Position numbers and translations under genes: made by a program | NCBI GenBank assembly: GCA_964023205.1 | Contig: OZ026844.1 | Span: 26,944,934 to 27,008,933, forward strand | Length of the DNA: 64,000 nt | DNA from: Lutraria lutraria | Lineage: Eukaryota; Mollusca; Bivalvia; Venerida; Mactridae | Direction: 5' to 3' | In this document: piece by piece, positions 13,396 to 26,605 of the stretch | How the letters are laid out: the number at the start of each line of letters is the position of its first letter | Numbering within the stretch: position 1 is the first letter of the stretch | The notes under the pieces: generated by a model | What the model was told of the DNA's origin: nothing | Databases searched by the model: none | What the model saw: the letters and a program-made list of their open reading frames with translations, nothing else

Positions 13396-16300
13396 TAGGC
13401 AATTAAGATATAAAACAAATTAATTGCCTATATGTATTTTCGAAAAACATAAAATATGTTATGGTGAATACAGGAAGTACCCAGACTGTTAATGGTTTAT
13501 AATGACAACAAAGACAAATTTTAAATCCACACACAATGTTGTCTTACAAAAGCTTTCAATGAAAAATTGTGGACGATCAGAATTCATTGTTGTTTGAGAA
13601 ATTAATTTGACAGTCTATTTTTCAATTTACACGTCAAACTGGGCATTAATAAAAGTCTTTGAAAAATTGTTCAGCACATATTTGTCTGGGTATCGACAAA
13701 CACAGAAGGCAATTTGTAAGCCGCTCACAAGGAAATCTCGGCATCTATATTACTGAGTTCTTCCTGGCCAAACATAATTATATCCAGTGGATTTAGACTC
13801 TGGCTGGGCTAAACATTGATAGTGACAGTCAGCTGATTTCAGGACCTGGTCTAATTGATACCACAGAATATCACCATAACCACCACAACCAATAAACTAC
13901 AGCCAGAAAAAAACTTAACAAACCAGGAATTTTATCATACTTAACCTAATCAACTCACTATTAATCTAGTTAATGAAAAGGTGTTTGGAGTGCTTAGCTT
14001 TCATTAACCACCTTTATCAAAGGTTTGCTAACTAATTCACATACCATGTAACTTATAATTTATTGTGTTGAAGATAATCACTTCAAGTCATATGATAGTT
14101 TTAAAGAGTCTATGCTAGTTAGTTCAATGCATGGGATAAACAAAATGTACAATATTTAGAGTCTTAAACTTGGTAATTTGTAATACAATATTATGTAAAA
14201 TAATAATAAATGAATGCATTTAACTTTTTTAAGTTAAAGAACACTGTCTATAGATTAATTTTTGGGCCCGACAAAAGTCTTTGTAATCATTTTCAGGGTT
14301 ACTTAATTAACTGACCAAAATAAAGAAGGCAGGAAGGTCAAAAAACTTTTCCATATTTTTTTCTTAAAGTATGTCAGGTATGACTCATCCAAAATATTTT
14401 CTACATTGGATTTTGCCATATAAAATTTCAAAGTTGGCACCAAAAAAATAGGGATGGTTGGGTTAATTTTAAGTATGACTTCTAAGTTAGAGTTGTGGAA
14501 ACAGGGCTCCTAAAACCCGATAATTTGCCAGTTTTGATCGATTTTCAATGTCTCTGACCGATTTGAGTGGCAGAAAAGGGTTAAACAATCCATGAATGTT
14601 CCATAAATTTCATACAATTCGGTCTAAAATCGCTAAGTACGCGCAAAATGTCAAAAAACATACTGTATATTGTTCGCACCATTCTCAATACTCCTAATAA
14701 ACCTGTCATGATACCCAAAAGCCCAGAGCAATCATTTGTTAATCCGATCAATCGATGTCTGTCAATAGGCAATTCGCTAGTAATTAGTCCAAACACGTGG
14801 TAGATACAATTAATGCAATGAAGTCTTTCAATCAGACCGATCATGACGTCATATACAAAAGATAAATAAACATATGAAATCAATTTCAGCAGGGAAAACA
14901 GAGTGATGCAATATAAATATTAAGATTTATGTGTACTTCGGCTGCATGGAGTTGTCACCCGCGACAACCTTCAAATCTGGACTGATATTGACATTTAAAA
15001 CATTTTGATAGTCAGAAAGTCTTCCCCGATTATGAAGTAAACATAAGATGTGAGTGAATGAGTATGTTTGACTTTCGCTTGATTAACTCTAGAACAGTCC
15101 TGAATGAACGTTGATCAAACACAAACGGTTCCATAATATATTTTCGCGACCCTTTCTTATTTTAAAAATTGTTCTCTGTCCCTCGTAATTTGGGTATAAT
15201 GATACATATCTGGGCATAATAATCTGTTAGTAACCTGTACAGAGTGTCAATCATAGATGATGAACAACTGCAAGGGATGCATATTTTTTGGTGACAACTT
15301 ACGTTTTTAAAGGTAACTTGGGTGTGTAAATTTTCGCAAAATTGGGGGGGGGGGGTCATCCGCGGATCTGGACAGATTGAGATTTAAAAATTTTAAAACC
15401 CTGTGTGGAATATTAAATTTTGCCTTTTTTACGAATTGCCTATTTTCATGAACATTTAATTCTGCTTGTGGACATCGCTGGCAACCTTTGCTTACTACAG
15501 TAACAGACTTAAGTACTTTTACACAAGGACAGGGTTTATGGTAAATTTGCGATTTTCACTGTCAGAAAGATTTCATTTATCCATAAAGCATAATAATATA
15601 TGTACAGATAAAAAATAAATTAAAATGTTACTGATGTTTAATGCATGAGCATCACGTTTATTTGCATAATTTTAGATTAATTTAATTTGGACAGAAAAAA
15701 TAGTAATTTTTCTAGAATGCCAAATGAAATTGAAATAAATCTCTCCATGCAAAAAGAAAGTACAACAAATTCAAGCTGAGCAAACACATGGTTTGCATTT
15801 TTGATTGCATTTGAAGATAAGTCAATATTTTATAAGATTTCTTATCAACAAAAACAGCTTTAAATAAAATTGATGTAATTTACTTTTATAAGATTACTTT
15901 AAATGGATAATGAAAAGCCCACCACAAAAAATCCATTCAATTATATCAGTACATACATATGCTTGACATGAATAATGATGCTCTAGGCAAAACATGCGTA
16001 CAGAAATATTTCATGTTCAACCATCTTACCTGCAATAATCCTTTTAGGAACAAATTTGGAAAATTTCACAAGATGGAAACGAAAATCCAAATCACAAGAT
16101 TAACATGCACTGATTTAATGTGAGTTAATCTTTGTTACACATAGCCTTAACTGAACGACCGTCGTCGTCCTTTGGTCGCTTAAATCAATGAGAAAAATTA
16201 TTCCTTGCTAGCATACTGTACAGGCCAAATTGGATGTTACTTTAGATAGCTTTAAATGGTGTAAATTCTGTGCAAGTCTATTTAACTATGGGATCAACTG

Positions 16301-17152
16301 CAGTTTGACACTCACCATGTGTTTAAACTTTTAAGACATACTATGATAAGCTATTGACAACTACATGAAAGGGCATATGTACGATTTAATTTTATTTATT
16401 ATGAATGACATAAGCACTCCATTGATCACTGGGTTAAGCATACGACGAAGTATATGCTACGCGTAGGGAATGAAAACTTTAAATTTCAACTCTGTCTTAA
16501 ATGATAAGGTGTTATGGTAAGAAGGATAAAAGTAAAACAGAGGATCACATCTGTCAACAAATACTCCATTATTGTAGTTGAATTTTCTATTTTTTGGAGG
16601 GAAAATTTCCATGCTTTCAGATGAAATAATAATATAACTAATGCGTTGACAATTTTTAAAAAAATATTTAAACTTTAAGCCAAACTGTGCAATTATCATT
16701 ACAGATTGTTAGTACCTGGATCCAAGGACTTATATACATGTATGTACCGTAAGTCCTTGATAGATCACATAAAAATTATAGTAGTGAAACTGTATACAGA
16801 CCATTCATTTCACATGATCACCTTCATGTTATTGAAGACATTTAGAGGAAATAAATATATGTAAACAATACCATACTGTAAGATAAATAAACGGCAACTA
16901 ATACTAATATTTTGATAATCTTGAAGACCAAGTGTGTCATTTTGATGTGAAAGTATCATTTTACAAACCACAAAACTTTTATGTTGAAAGGGCTATAAAT
17001 GTCAACATAAGTACAGTACAATATATTACATTTATTATATGGGTGAAAAAAAAATTGTTGATTACAGAAGTTTACTTACTATTAGAAATTAAACATAATT
17101 TCAATAATTATCAGCAGCAATTTCAAGCGAAATACATGTAGATGAAACCCCT
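13396..17152. other. AT-rich non-coding stretch
   Basis: No gene is recognised. A run of 12 G lies at 15344-15355. Open frames of 65-100 codons at 14581-14883 (-), 15162-15359 (-), 16457-16699 (-) and 16932-17141 (+) have no recognisable domains or splice context. Confidence 0.45.
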
Positions 17153-20100
17153 GATCATGCCAACTTTGATCCTAAATAGAAGAGACCCTATATCTAGCCA
17201 ACTTTGATCCTAAATTGAAGAGACCCTATATCTAGCCAACTTTGATCCTAAATAGAAGAGGCCCTATATCTAGCCAACTTTGATCCTAAATTGAAGAGAC
17301 CCTATATCTAGCCAACTTTGATCCTAAATTGAAGAGACCCTATATCTAGCCAACTTTGATCCTAAATTGAAGAGACCCTATATCATGCCAACTTTGATCC
17401 TAAATTGAAGAGACCCAATATCATGCCAACTTTGATCCTAAATAGAAGAGGCCCTATATCATGCCAACTTTGATCCTAAATAGAAGAGGCCCTATATCAT
17501 GCCAACTTTGATCCTAAATAGAAGAGGCCCTAAATCATGTCAACTTTGATACTAAATAGAAGAGGCCCTTTATCCAGCTAACTTTGATCCTAAATAGAAG
17601 AGGCCCTATACCATGCCAACTTTGATCCTAAATAGAAGAGGCCCAATATCATGTCAACTTTGATCCTAAATAGAAGAGGCCCCATGGCATGCCAACTTTG
17701 ATCCTAAATAGAAGAGGTCCTATATCTAGCCAACTTTGATCCTAAATAAGAGGTCCTATATCCAGCCAACTTTGATCCTAAATAGAAGAGGCCTAATATC
17801 ATGCCAACTTTGATCCTAAATAGAAGAGGCCCTATATCATGTCAACTTTGATACTAAATAGAAGAGGCCCTATATCCAGCCAACTTTGATCCTAAATAGA
17901 AGAGACCCTATATCATGCCAACTATGATCCTAAATAGAAGAGGCCCAATATCATGCCAACTTTGATCCTAAATAGAAGAGGCCCTATATCATGTCAACTT
18001 TGATCCTAAGTAGAAGAGGCCCTGTATCATGTCAACTTTGATACTAAATAGAAGAGGCCCTATATCATGCCAACTTTGATCCTAAATAGAAGAGGCCCAA
18101 TATCATGCCAACTTTGATCCTAAATAGAAGAGGTCCTATATCCAGCCAACTTTGATCCTAAATAGAAGAGGCCCAATATCATGTCAACTTTGATACTAAA
18201 TAGAAAAGACCCTATATCCAGCCAACGTTGATCCTAAATAGAAGAGGCCCAATATCATGCCAACTTTGATCCTAAATAGAAGAGGTCCTATATCCAGCCA
18301 ACTTCGATCCTAAATAGAAGAGGCCCTATATCCAGCCAACTTTGATCCTAAATAGAAGAGGCCCCATGGCATGCCAACTTTGATCCTAAATAGAAGAGGT
18401 CCTATATCAAGTCAACGTTGATCCTAAATAGAAGAGGCCCTATATCATGCCAACTTTGATCCTAAATAGAAGAGGCCCCATGTCATGCCAACTTTGATCC
18501 TAAATAGAAGAGGTCCTATATCCAGCCAACTTTGATCCTAAATAGAAGAGACCCTATATCATGCCAACTTTGATACTAAATTGAAGAGGCCCTATATCAT
18601 GCCAACTTTGATCCTAAATAGAAGAGGCCCTATATCCAGCCAACTTTGATCCTAAATTGAAGAGGCCCTATATCTAGCCAACTTTGATCCTAAATAGAAG
18701 AGACCCTATATCCAGCCAACTTTGATCCTAAATAGAAGAGGCCCTATATCCAGCCAACTTTGATCCTAAATAGAAGAGGCCCTATATCTAGCCAACTTTG
18801 ATCCTAAATAGAAGAGGCCCTATATCTAGCCAACTTTGATCCTAAATAGAAGAGGCCCTATATCTAGCCAACTTTGATCCTAAATTGAAGAGACCCTATA
18901 TCATGCCAACTTTGATCCTAAATAGAAGAGGCCCTATATCATGCCAACTTTGATCCTAAATAGAAGAGGCCCTATATCATGCCAACTTTGATCCTAAATA
19001 GAAGAGGCCCTATATCATGCCAACTTTGATCCTAAATAGAAGAGGCCCTAAATCATGTCAACTTTGATACTAAATAGAAGAGGCCCTTTATCCAGCTAAC
19101 TTTGATCCTAAATAGAAGAGGCCCTATACCATGCCAACTTTGATCCTAAATAGAAGAGGCCCAATATCATGTCAACTTTGATACTAAATAGAAGAGACCC
19201 TATATCCAGCCAACTTTGATCCTAAATAGAAGAGGCCCTATATCATGCCAACATTGATCCTAAATAAAAGAGGCGCTATATCCAGCCAACTTTGATCCTA
19301 AATAGAAGAGGCCCTATATCATGTCAACATTGATCCTAAATAAAAGAGGCGCTATATCCAGCCAACTTTGATCCTAAATAGAAGAGGCCCTATATCATGC
19401 CAACTTTGATCCTAAATAGAAGAGGCCCCATTTCATGCCAACTTTTGATCCTAAATAGAAGAGGTCCTATATCCAGCCAACTTTGATCCTAAATAGAAGA
19501 GGCCCTATATCCAGCCAACCTTGATCCTAAATAGAAGAGGCCCCATGTCATGCCAAGTTTGATCCTAAATAAAAAAGGTCCTATATCTAGCCAACTTTGA
19601 TCCTAAATAAGAGGTCCTATATCTAGCCAACTTTGATCCTAAATAAGAGGTCCTATATCCAGCCAACTTTGATCCTAAATAGAAGAGGCCTAATATCATG
19701 CCAACTTTGATCCTAAATAGAAGAGGCCCTATATCATGTCAACTTTGATACTAAATAGAAGAGGCCCTATATCCAGCCAACTTTGATCCTAAATAGAAGA
19801 GACCCTATATCATGCCAACTATGATCCTAAATAGAAGAGGCCCAATATCATGCCAACTTTGATCCTAAATAGAAGAGGCCCTATATCATGTCAACTTTGA
19901 TCCTAAGTAGAAGAGGCCCTATATCATGTCAACTTTGATACTAAATAGAAGAGGCCCAATATCATGCCAACTTTGATCCTAAATAGAAGAGGTCCTATAT
20001 CCAGCCAACTTTGATCCTAAATAGAAGAGGCCCAATATCATGTCAACTTTGATACTAAATAGAAGAGGCCCTATATCCAGCCAACGTTGATCCTAAATAG

Positions 20101-20580
20101 AAGAGGCCCAATATCATGTCAACTTTGATACTAAATAGAAGAGGTCCTATATCCAGCCAACGTTGATCCTAAATAGAAGAGGCCCAATATCATGCCAACT
20201 TTGATCCTAAATAGAAGAGGTCCTATATCCAGCCAACTTCGATCCTAAATAGAAGAGGCCCCATGTCATGCCAACTTTGATCCTAAATAGAAGAGGTCCT
20301 ATATCATGCCAACTTTGATCCTTAATAGAAGGGCCCAATATCATGCCAACTGCGACCCTAAATAGAAGAGGCCCTATATCATGCCAACTTTGATCTTAAA
20401 TAGAAGAGGCCCAATATCATGTCAACTTTGATCCTAAATAGAAGAGACCCTATATCCAGCCAACTTTGATCCTAAATAGAAGAGACCCTATATCATGTCC
20501 ACTTTGATACTAAATAGAAGAGGCCCTATATCCAGCCAACTTTGATCCTAAATAGAAGAGGCCCTGTATCATGCAATCTT
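17153..20580. repeat. 38-bp minisatellite, about 90 units
   Basis: A 38-bp unit built on CCAACTTTGATCCTAAATAG, AAGAGGCCC and TATATC repeats for about 3.4 kb. Four linker variants recur (CATGCC, CAGCC, TAGCC, CATGTC), along with GATACTAAAT versus GATCCTAAAT and a shortened AAATAAGAGG unit. Distinctive strings of variants recur as blocks, for example near 17531 and 19049 and again near 17744 and 19641. The array therefore grew partly by copying multi-unit blocks. The last units before 20612 are degenerate. Spacers are absent and no coding function is seen. Confidence 0.97.
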
Positions 20581-20612
20581 CATCCTAAATGGAATAGGTC
20601 ACATATCATATC

Positions 20613-21356
20613 ATCTGGACCAGATTCATGTAATGGTAGAATAAATATAATAGTTAAGATACTGGCAACTTGATGGGGATCTCAGACACACAGTATTCAC
20701 AGATATAGAATTTTGAGTTTGATAAAGTGTGAATCACTTAAATATACCGCCATACCGAAGACCTATACATACACAGATAAGCAACTAGCCTAAATCTTGC
20801 AAAATCATGTTTGCTCATTAATGAGATTTGCACAAATTTTAAGTAGTTTGCAAAATTCAAAGATCTGCTGCGTGCAAAAATAGCATTTTCTACAGGCGCT
20901 TACAGGAGTTTCTTATCTATGTATGTATAGGTCTTTGGCCAAAATCAAGTGAAACCAGTTTCCAAACTGCATAACCAAATATTGTAATATAATAATTTTC
21001 AAAGTATTTGGTACAATTTCAAGAATGTCCTAAAAATTCAAGTTACCTGTAAGTTCACTTTTCAATACATTCAACTTTTGCCCATCAGTCTGTTTGATGA
21101 AACCATACCTCATCTCTGAAACATGAAAACAAATATATATACAGCATACATGTACATAATATAAAACATTCAAATAATGTATAATGATCCTTTTTTATGA
21201 TATTTGATGATGGTAAAGATCCTCATGATACCTGAAAAAATTGTAAAAATGTTTAATTCTGTTTGTTCTATATTTGAAATAAACTATGCTTTTATTCAGG
21301 CAAATTCATGAACACCAAAATACATGATTGCTTAGATAACATTAAATTGGTTTGTA
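20613..21356. other. Non-coding stretch after the minisatellite
   Basis: No gene, RNA or repeat array is recognised between the minisatellite and the mariner-like element. Confidence 0.45.
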
Positions 21357-23512
21357 CGAGGGTCATCCGTAAAGTTCGTGGACAGTGTTATTATTGAGAC
21401 TAATCATGAATGTATTATGACAAATTTTTATGTACATGTCATGTAACATATTGACAAAATACATGCCAAATATCAGAGCGAAATACTGATTGATAAAAAA
21501 TATACACTATATGGATCAAACACACATATAGATCCACAGAGCACTTCAACATACTTCACATCGACGTCATGACGTTATACTCACATATAATCACATGTTC
21601 TTGAAGTTCTCGCTCGCAAATGTTATGCATTTTTGTGTCTTTTCATCCATTTAGAGAATATATTGTTATTCCAGCTACCATCACAATGTCATGTTCTAGC
21701 AAAACTGCCCACCGCAATTCTAATTTTCTTAGTTAAATTAAATTGTTTTCTTTTCAATTTTTGTTAGGTAACTGTATCCATCGCTGCCAAATCTGCACTA
21801 TGTGGACAACATGCTAATTTCTCAAAGCAAATGTCAAAATATCACCTAAATATCAAAGATCTGAATACTTTTTTTTTAGAATTTTCAGCACTTGAAATGA
21901 ACTTTAATGTCTGCGTGGGTGTACACACGTGTGTTTTACTATCTGTCTGAGGAATTCCATTATAAAACAGGTCCTCACTTTGTATGCAATCATCTCATAA
22001 AACGGTCCGAGGACGGTCATCGGAATGTGCCTCAGGTCCCCTAAATAACCCTTTTTGGGTAGGAATTGACTGGCAATGACTTATAGACAACTAATTGAGA
22101 TCTAACCCTAACACCTTGTAAATGGTACCCTTAAAATTGTCACATAATTTCACGACCAAAATCAGTCCTCACAACGATTGGTGTACAAAAAAACACCCAG
22201 CCTTACACAGTACTTGGTAGCAGCACGCTGCTCTGTACGCTCTGACGATGTCTTCAGTTTCTGTAATGAATTCAAATAAGCACAGTTCTTCCATGCTCAA
22301 TAACTTTATCATTACACTTGCAATGACTTTAAAATTTTGCGGCAAACGTCATAAGTATTTGCTACGGCGTCCAACGTCATTCTGTACCTTCATTTTTAAA
22401 CAAATTACAGCACAAAGATTGGAACAAAATGAATCCGCTTAACTGCAAAAAATCAAAGTGCTCCGTACAGACTGACTAGGGTCGCCGTGGTAACTCGTAA
22501 CCAGTGACTACATGAAAAAGTGACAATTTAGAAATAGAAATTGAGACGATAGAAGTCAATAGATGCCATGACAAATTTTTAAAACCATCATTTCATTATA
22601 ACTCAAACAAGATGTGCTTTATAAACACCATGCCCCCTCCGGGTGCCCTTTAACTTGAAAATGCACAGATCCTGTAGAGATTGTCATGATGAATCAACAT
22701 AATATGAAGTTTGATGATTGTAGGTGGAAGCTTTTTTATTAATAGACAAGGTTAAAGTTTGGTACAGGCAAACAAAGGACCGTAAATCCGCTAAAAATGA
22801 TCGATTCACAAAACCCTGACAATATGTGCTGGGGAACTTGCTGACAATAGTTCTATCAAAGTTTGGTAAAAATCTCTAGAGAAATACAGAAGTAGATGCA
22901 AACAAAAGATTATATTACATATGCACAAAATAAACAAAGGACCATAATTCTGTCAAAATTTATTGAATCATAAAACCTTTACAACATACACTGGGTATCT
23001 TGATAACAATAGTTCCATGAAAATATTATCAAAATCCCTTGAGAAAAGAAGGAAACAAGAGTATTTTGCTGTTACAATCACAAAATAAACAAAGGGGCAT
23101 AATTCCGTTAAAAATGATCGAATAAAAAAAACCGGATTATATGTGTTGGGGTTCTTGATGTTGGTAACAACAAGTCTGTGAAAGTTTCATCAAAATCCCA
23201 TGAAAAATGTAGGAGTAGTATCCTAAAATAAATGTAGGAATTTTTTTAAACACAATGACCCCGTGACCTTGACCTTTAACCTGAAAATGCACAGGTCCTG
23301 TAGAGGTTGTCATGAGGAACCTACATATGAAGTTTGATGAATGTAGGTGCAAGCGTTTTGATTTTATATGCAAGGTTAAAGTTAGGTACAAACAGACAAA
23401 TAGACAAACAGACAAATAGACAAACAGAGAGACCAAAAACAATATGCCCCATATCTATCGATACAGGGGCATAAAAAGTTAGGTTGTCCATGAACTATAC
23501 TGATGTCCCTCA
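21357..23512. mobile_element. Mariner-like DNA transposon remnant
   Basis: The ends are imperfect terminal inverted repeats of about 28 bp. The left reads CGAGGGTCATCCGTA then AAGTTCGTGGACA. The reverse complement of the right reads TGAGGGACATCAGTA then TAGTTCATGGACA. Both are flanked by TA (21355-21356 and 23513-23514), the target duplication expected for Tc1/mariner. On the - strand around 22190-22250 a short frame reads SERTEQRAATKYCVRLG, which resembles the start of mariner-type transposases by recall, and then meets a stop. No intact transposase is present. The 2.16-kb length is inflated by a nested repeat at 22607-23478. Confidence 0.6.
22607..23478. repeat. Dispersed repeat nested in the mariner-like element
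   Basis: The repeat opens ACAAGATGTGCTTTATAAAC, then CCATGCCCCCTCC, and closes at a GGGGCATAAAAAG hairpin half. The segment GAAAATGCACAG/TCCTGTAGAG occurs at about 22660 and 23282, so the interior is a diverged duplication. It contains TGACCTTGACCTTTAACC near 23262 and a CAGACAAATAGACAAA simple repeat at about 23392-23430. It lies wholly between the two mariner ends, so it inserted later. Confidence 0.6.
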
Positions 23513-23866
23513 TAGTTCAGATGAAGTTCGTTTACTAAGTATTCACTTTTTCGACCACTTTGCAATTGAGTTAATGGCTCAATGAATTTGGTTTCCATAG
23601 AATGAAATGAAAACTGAAGATCTATCTGCACAAAACTGATTGTGATTTGGCTGGTCAAAAGGTCCTGACCCTATTTCTTTATGTTTGAACTCCTAACCTC
23701 ATTATTTTGTAAACATTTGTAAAAGGTAGAAATACACAACATACCTTTTAATGGTTCTATACACATAATTATACATGTATTACCTACTATACTATATAAG
23801 CCTATATAAATCAAGTGACCCCCAGGGCGGGCCAATTTTTAACCCTAGGGCCATAATTTGAAATTA

Positions 23867-24440
23867 GAAATGTGTCCGAAGGACACGAATGTCCCCACTA
23901 ATAGCTAAGTCAAAAAGGGGACATAACTCCTGTGAAAATGTTTGAATTTTAATGGAAATCAATCATTATTACACACCTCCATGTAAAATTTGAAATCAAT
24001 CCATGAAATATTTCTTGAGTTATTGATCGGAAACCACCATCTACATTTGTAGCTAAGATTTAAGTAAAAAAGGGGCCATGAAAATGTTTTGATTTTACCA
24101 GATGTCAAACTTGACCTGTATTTTATTATTACACACCTCCATGTAAAATATGAAAACAGTCCTTGAAATATTTCTTGAGTTATTGATCAGAAACCATCAT
24201 TTAGCTAAGATTTAGGTCAAAAGGGGGCCATAACTCTGGTTAAAATGTTTTGATTTTACCGGATATCCAAGCTGACCTGTATTTTGTTATTATACACCTT
24301 CACGAAAAATATGAAACCAATCCATGAAATATTTCTTGAGTTATTGATTGGAAACCAAAATTTGAACAGACGGACGGACAGGGGTTACACCTAAAAACTT
24401 GGAAGAGGTCCGCTAGACAGAGCTACATACAAATTTCTTT
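23867..24440. repeat. Dispersed repeat with three ~160-bp units
   Basis: The repeat begins GTGTCCGAAGGACACGAATG, a palindrome. It contains three diverged units, each carrying CACCTCCATGTAAAAT (or CACCTTCACGAAAAAT) and then ATTTCTTGAGTTATTGATC, at about 23975, 24135 and 24295. It ends at CAGACGGACGGACAGG. No coding capacity is seen. Confidence 0.65.
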
Positions 24441-24635
24441 TTTCAATTTTCCTATATAAGCCTTTATAATAAAACCTGTGGTTTTGTGAAAGAAGATTTT
24501 TAAAGTTTTCAATCAAGTTCTACAGCTATCGGTGACTTACTTAAATGCCGTGGGCTCCATATCTGTCATGGTTCTCGCTACTTTCAGCTTTCGCTCAATA
24601 GGTAAATAATTTCTCTACAGACGTATGCATGCATA

Positions 24636-24885
24636 CGGACAAGAAGATTTTTTAAGTTTTTCTATTTGTTGCCATAGCAACCAGAGTTTTTAATGAAATT
24701 TAATTTTTTGAACAACTTTGAAAGGGGACCACCCAAGGATCATTTCAGCAAAGTTTGGTTGCAATCAGTACAGCGGTGTAGGAGGAGATGTTGTTTTAAG
24801 TAAATATGGACGCCACTTCACGATGAACGACGCACGATGGACGCAGGGCGATCACAAAAGCTCACCCTGAGCACATTCGTGCTCC
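24636..24885 (-). repeat. GAGCTC/CTCTTGTTT-family repeat, fragment
   Basis: It contains GCCATAGCAACCAGAG, AGTTTTTAATGAAAT and, at the end, CGATCACAAAAGCTCACCC. The same order is seen in 35614-35952. The end is the reverse complement of the start of the + strand copy at 59475. It is a truncated member of this dispersed family. Confidence 0.6.
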
Positions 24886-25628
24886 CGTGTGTTTCACTCT
24901 ATGATTGTGTTCTATATAACGTTATGCTGTGTTACGTGTTATACGACCATAATTGCTCCGTAACACATACATTGTGTGTAAAGTTGGGTGTGATAAACGA
25001 CTTTGAAACTGTCCAGTTAACACCGCTCACGGCTATACATGTAGTCAGTAATTATCGATTGCATTGTATGCAAGAGTACAATTGTATTACACACATCTAC
25101 AGGAAAAATGTTTGTGAAGCCAAAACAGTCGGTAGAAACACATGCATTGTTTCATGTGATGTTTCATGCAATGAAGTTTTATCATCTGTGAATAATATAT
25201 TTTATTGATTAATCATCGGTACATTATATTTTAATATTCTTTTATCTCATGATATATGCCTGTAATATTAAAATAAACACATTTGAATCGCACATACACC
25301 TTTCTTTGACATTTGACACCATATGCTTTTACTTAAAATTCTGTATAGGTCAGGTTAGATAGTTAAGGCTGTGTTATATGACTGTCTGTGTTATATGACC
25401 ATATTAGCTGCATCCCAAAGAAGGTCATATAAGACTCAACTGTATAAGATGATAATTATCGACAAAACGAGCCCCTTTTCTTTGAAAAAAACCGCTCATT
25501 TCTCTGTGATTTTTGCTTTCGTAAACTGGAAATACATAGAGCGCGTGACGTCACTTCATGACTTATGCATAACATGACTGCGGGAAACACAGCTGTTATA
25601 TAAATAGTCTTTTTTTATCATTGATATT
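24886..25628. other. Non-coding stretch
   Basis: No supported feature. A 123-codon frame that starts inside the preceding repeat (24837-25208) has no recognisable domain and is not called as a gene. Confidence 0.45.
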
Positions 25629-26370
25629 CAGGGTTTTCCCTAGGATTTTTCATACTTGGGTCCCAGGACCCTCAGGAGTTGTATTTTGGGGGTCCCTGAG
25701 AAATTTTGGGGGTCCCATATTCTGATATGCATTTTATTGCTGAAGTTTAGAAAACCTAATAATATACACTATAGGTCTTGAAGTGCTTGCGTCACTGTCA
25801 AGTTCACTGGATCAAACTTATGAATAAAATAGCAAATTCACATGATTTATGTTTTTATTTCTCCCCTGACGTCTAATCAGGGTAGATTTTTGAAAGTTAT
25901 TACAACCAGTCTTGAATGGATGGCAGCAATCACAAAACGTCTGATTCTAATTACTACCAACGTATTGTATCGCAACCAGAAAAACTTATCTTCCCAATCT
26001 GACAAAAAAATTCTGTTTTTGCCTTTTGACGATAATTCAACAGTTTGTGTTGTTTCATTTGTGGTTTTCTCGCCCGCTTTCTTCCCTAACGCATGACTTT
26101 GGCCAAATAAACTCAATATTGTTCACTGTCCTTCTGCCGTGATCATAAGTGTTAATAGATGCTCGATATCAAAGCGTGTAGATGATATTGATCGCTCAAT
26201 GAACCGCAAGTTTGATAAATAGAGGAATGAAATAATTTAGTGAAAAGGAAAATGTCTATTCGTCGGATCAAATTGCAGGTCCCGAGGACGCAACGTACCA
26301 CGGAAATGCAGGTCCCGGGTCTAGAAATTGCGTCAGGGACGCAGAAAACCTGCATCAGGGAAATCCCTGG
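25629..26370. mobile_element. Element with CAGGGTTTTCCCT/CAGGGAAATCCCT ends
   Basis: The left end CAGGGTTTTCCCTAGG and the right end CAGGGAAATCCCTGG are imperfect inverted repeats. Internal segments rich in GGGTCCC and GGACCC (25660-25715) and GCAGGTCCC (26270-26320) also face each other. The two overlapping open frames in the middle, one on each strand at 25842-26116, have no recognisable domain. It is best explained as a non-autonomous DNA transposon of about 740 bp. Confidence 0.45.
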
Positions 26371-26489
26371 ATATTGAAAAAATTATGATAGTAGTTTTGG
26401 AAACAGTTTTTCTTGCAATAAAGTATGCACATGAGGAAAACACACTGGATTCCTCTGTTATAAAACAAACAGAAACAATTACAACTGAT

Positions 26490-26605
26490 AAATTTATATG
26501 CTTATGGGACCCTAAAGCAATTGTTGACGCACGCACTGATGGACAACAGACAATATGCGATCACAATAGCTCACCATGAGCACTTTGTGCTCTGGTGAGC
26601 GTTGG
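26490..26605 (-). repeat. GAGCTC/CTCTTGTTT-family repeat, end fragment
   Basis: It contains AAAGCAATTGTTGAC, GATGGACAACAGACAA and then CGATCACAATAGCTCACCAT and GAGCACTTTGTGCTC. This matches the last ~90 bp of the copy at 35614-35952. Only the end is preserved. Confidence 0.65.

Noticed and set aside
15344..15355. G12 tract as a possible G-quadruplex or regulatory site
   Set aside because: A single homopolymer run next to ordinary sequence; simple slippage explains it. The same applies to G11 at 50541-50551.
24837..25208. 123-codon open frame
   Set aside because: It begins inside a repeat end (GACGCAGGGCGATCACAAAA), with no recognisable domain and no splice context.
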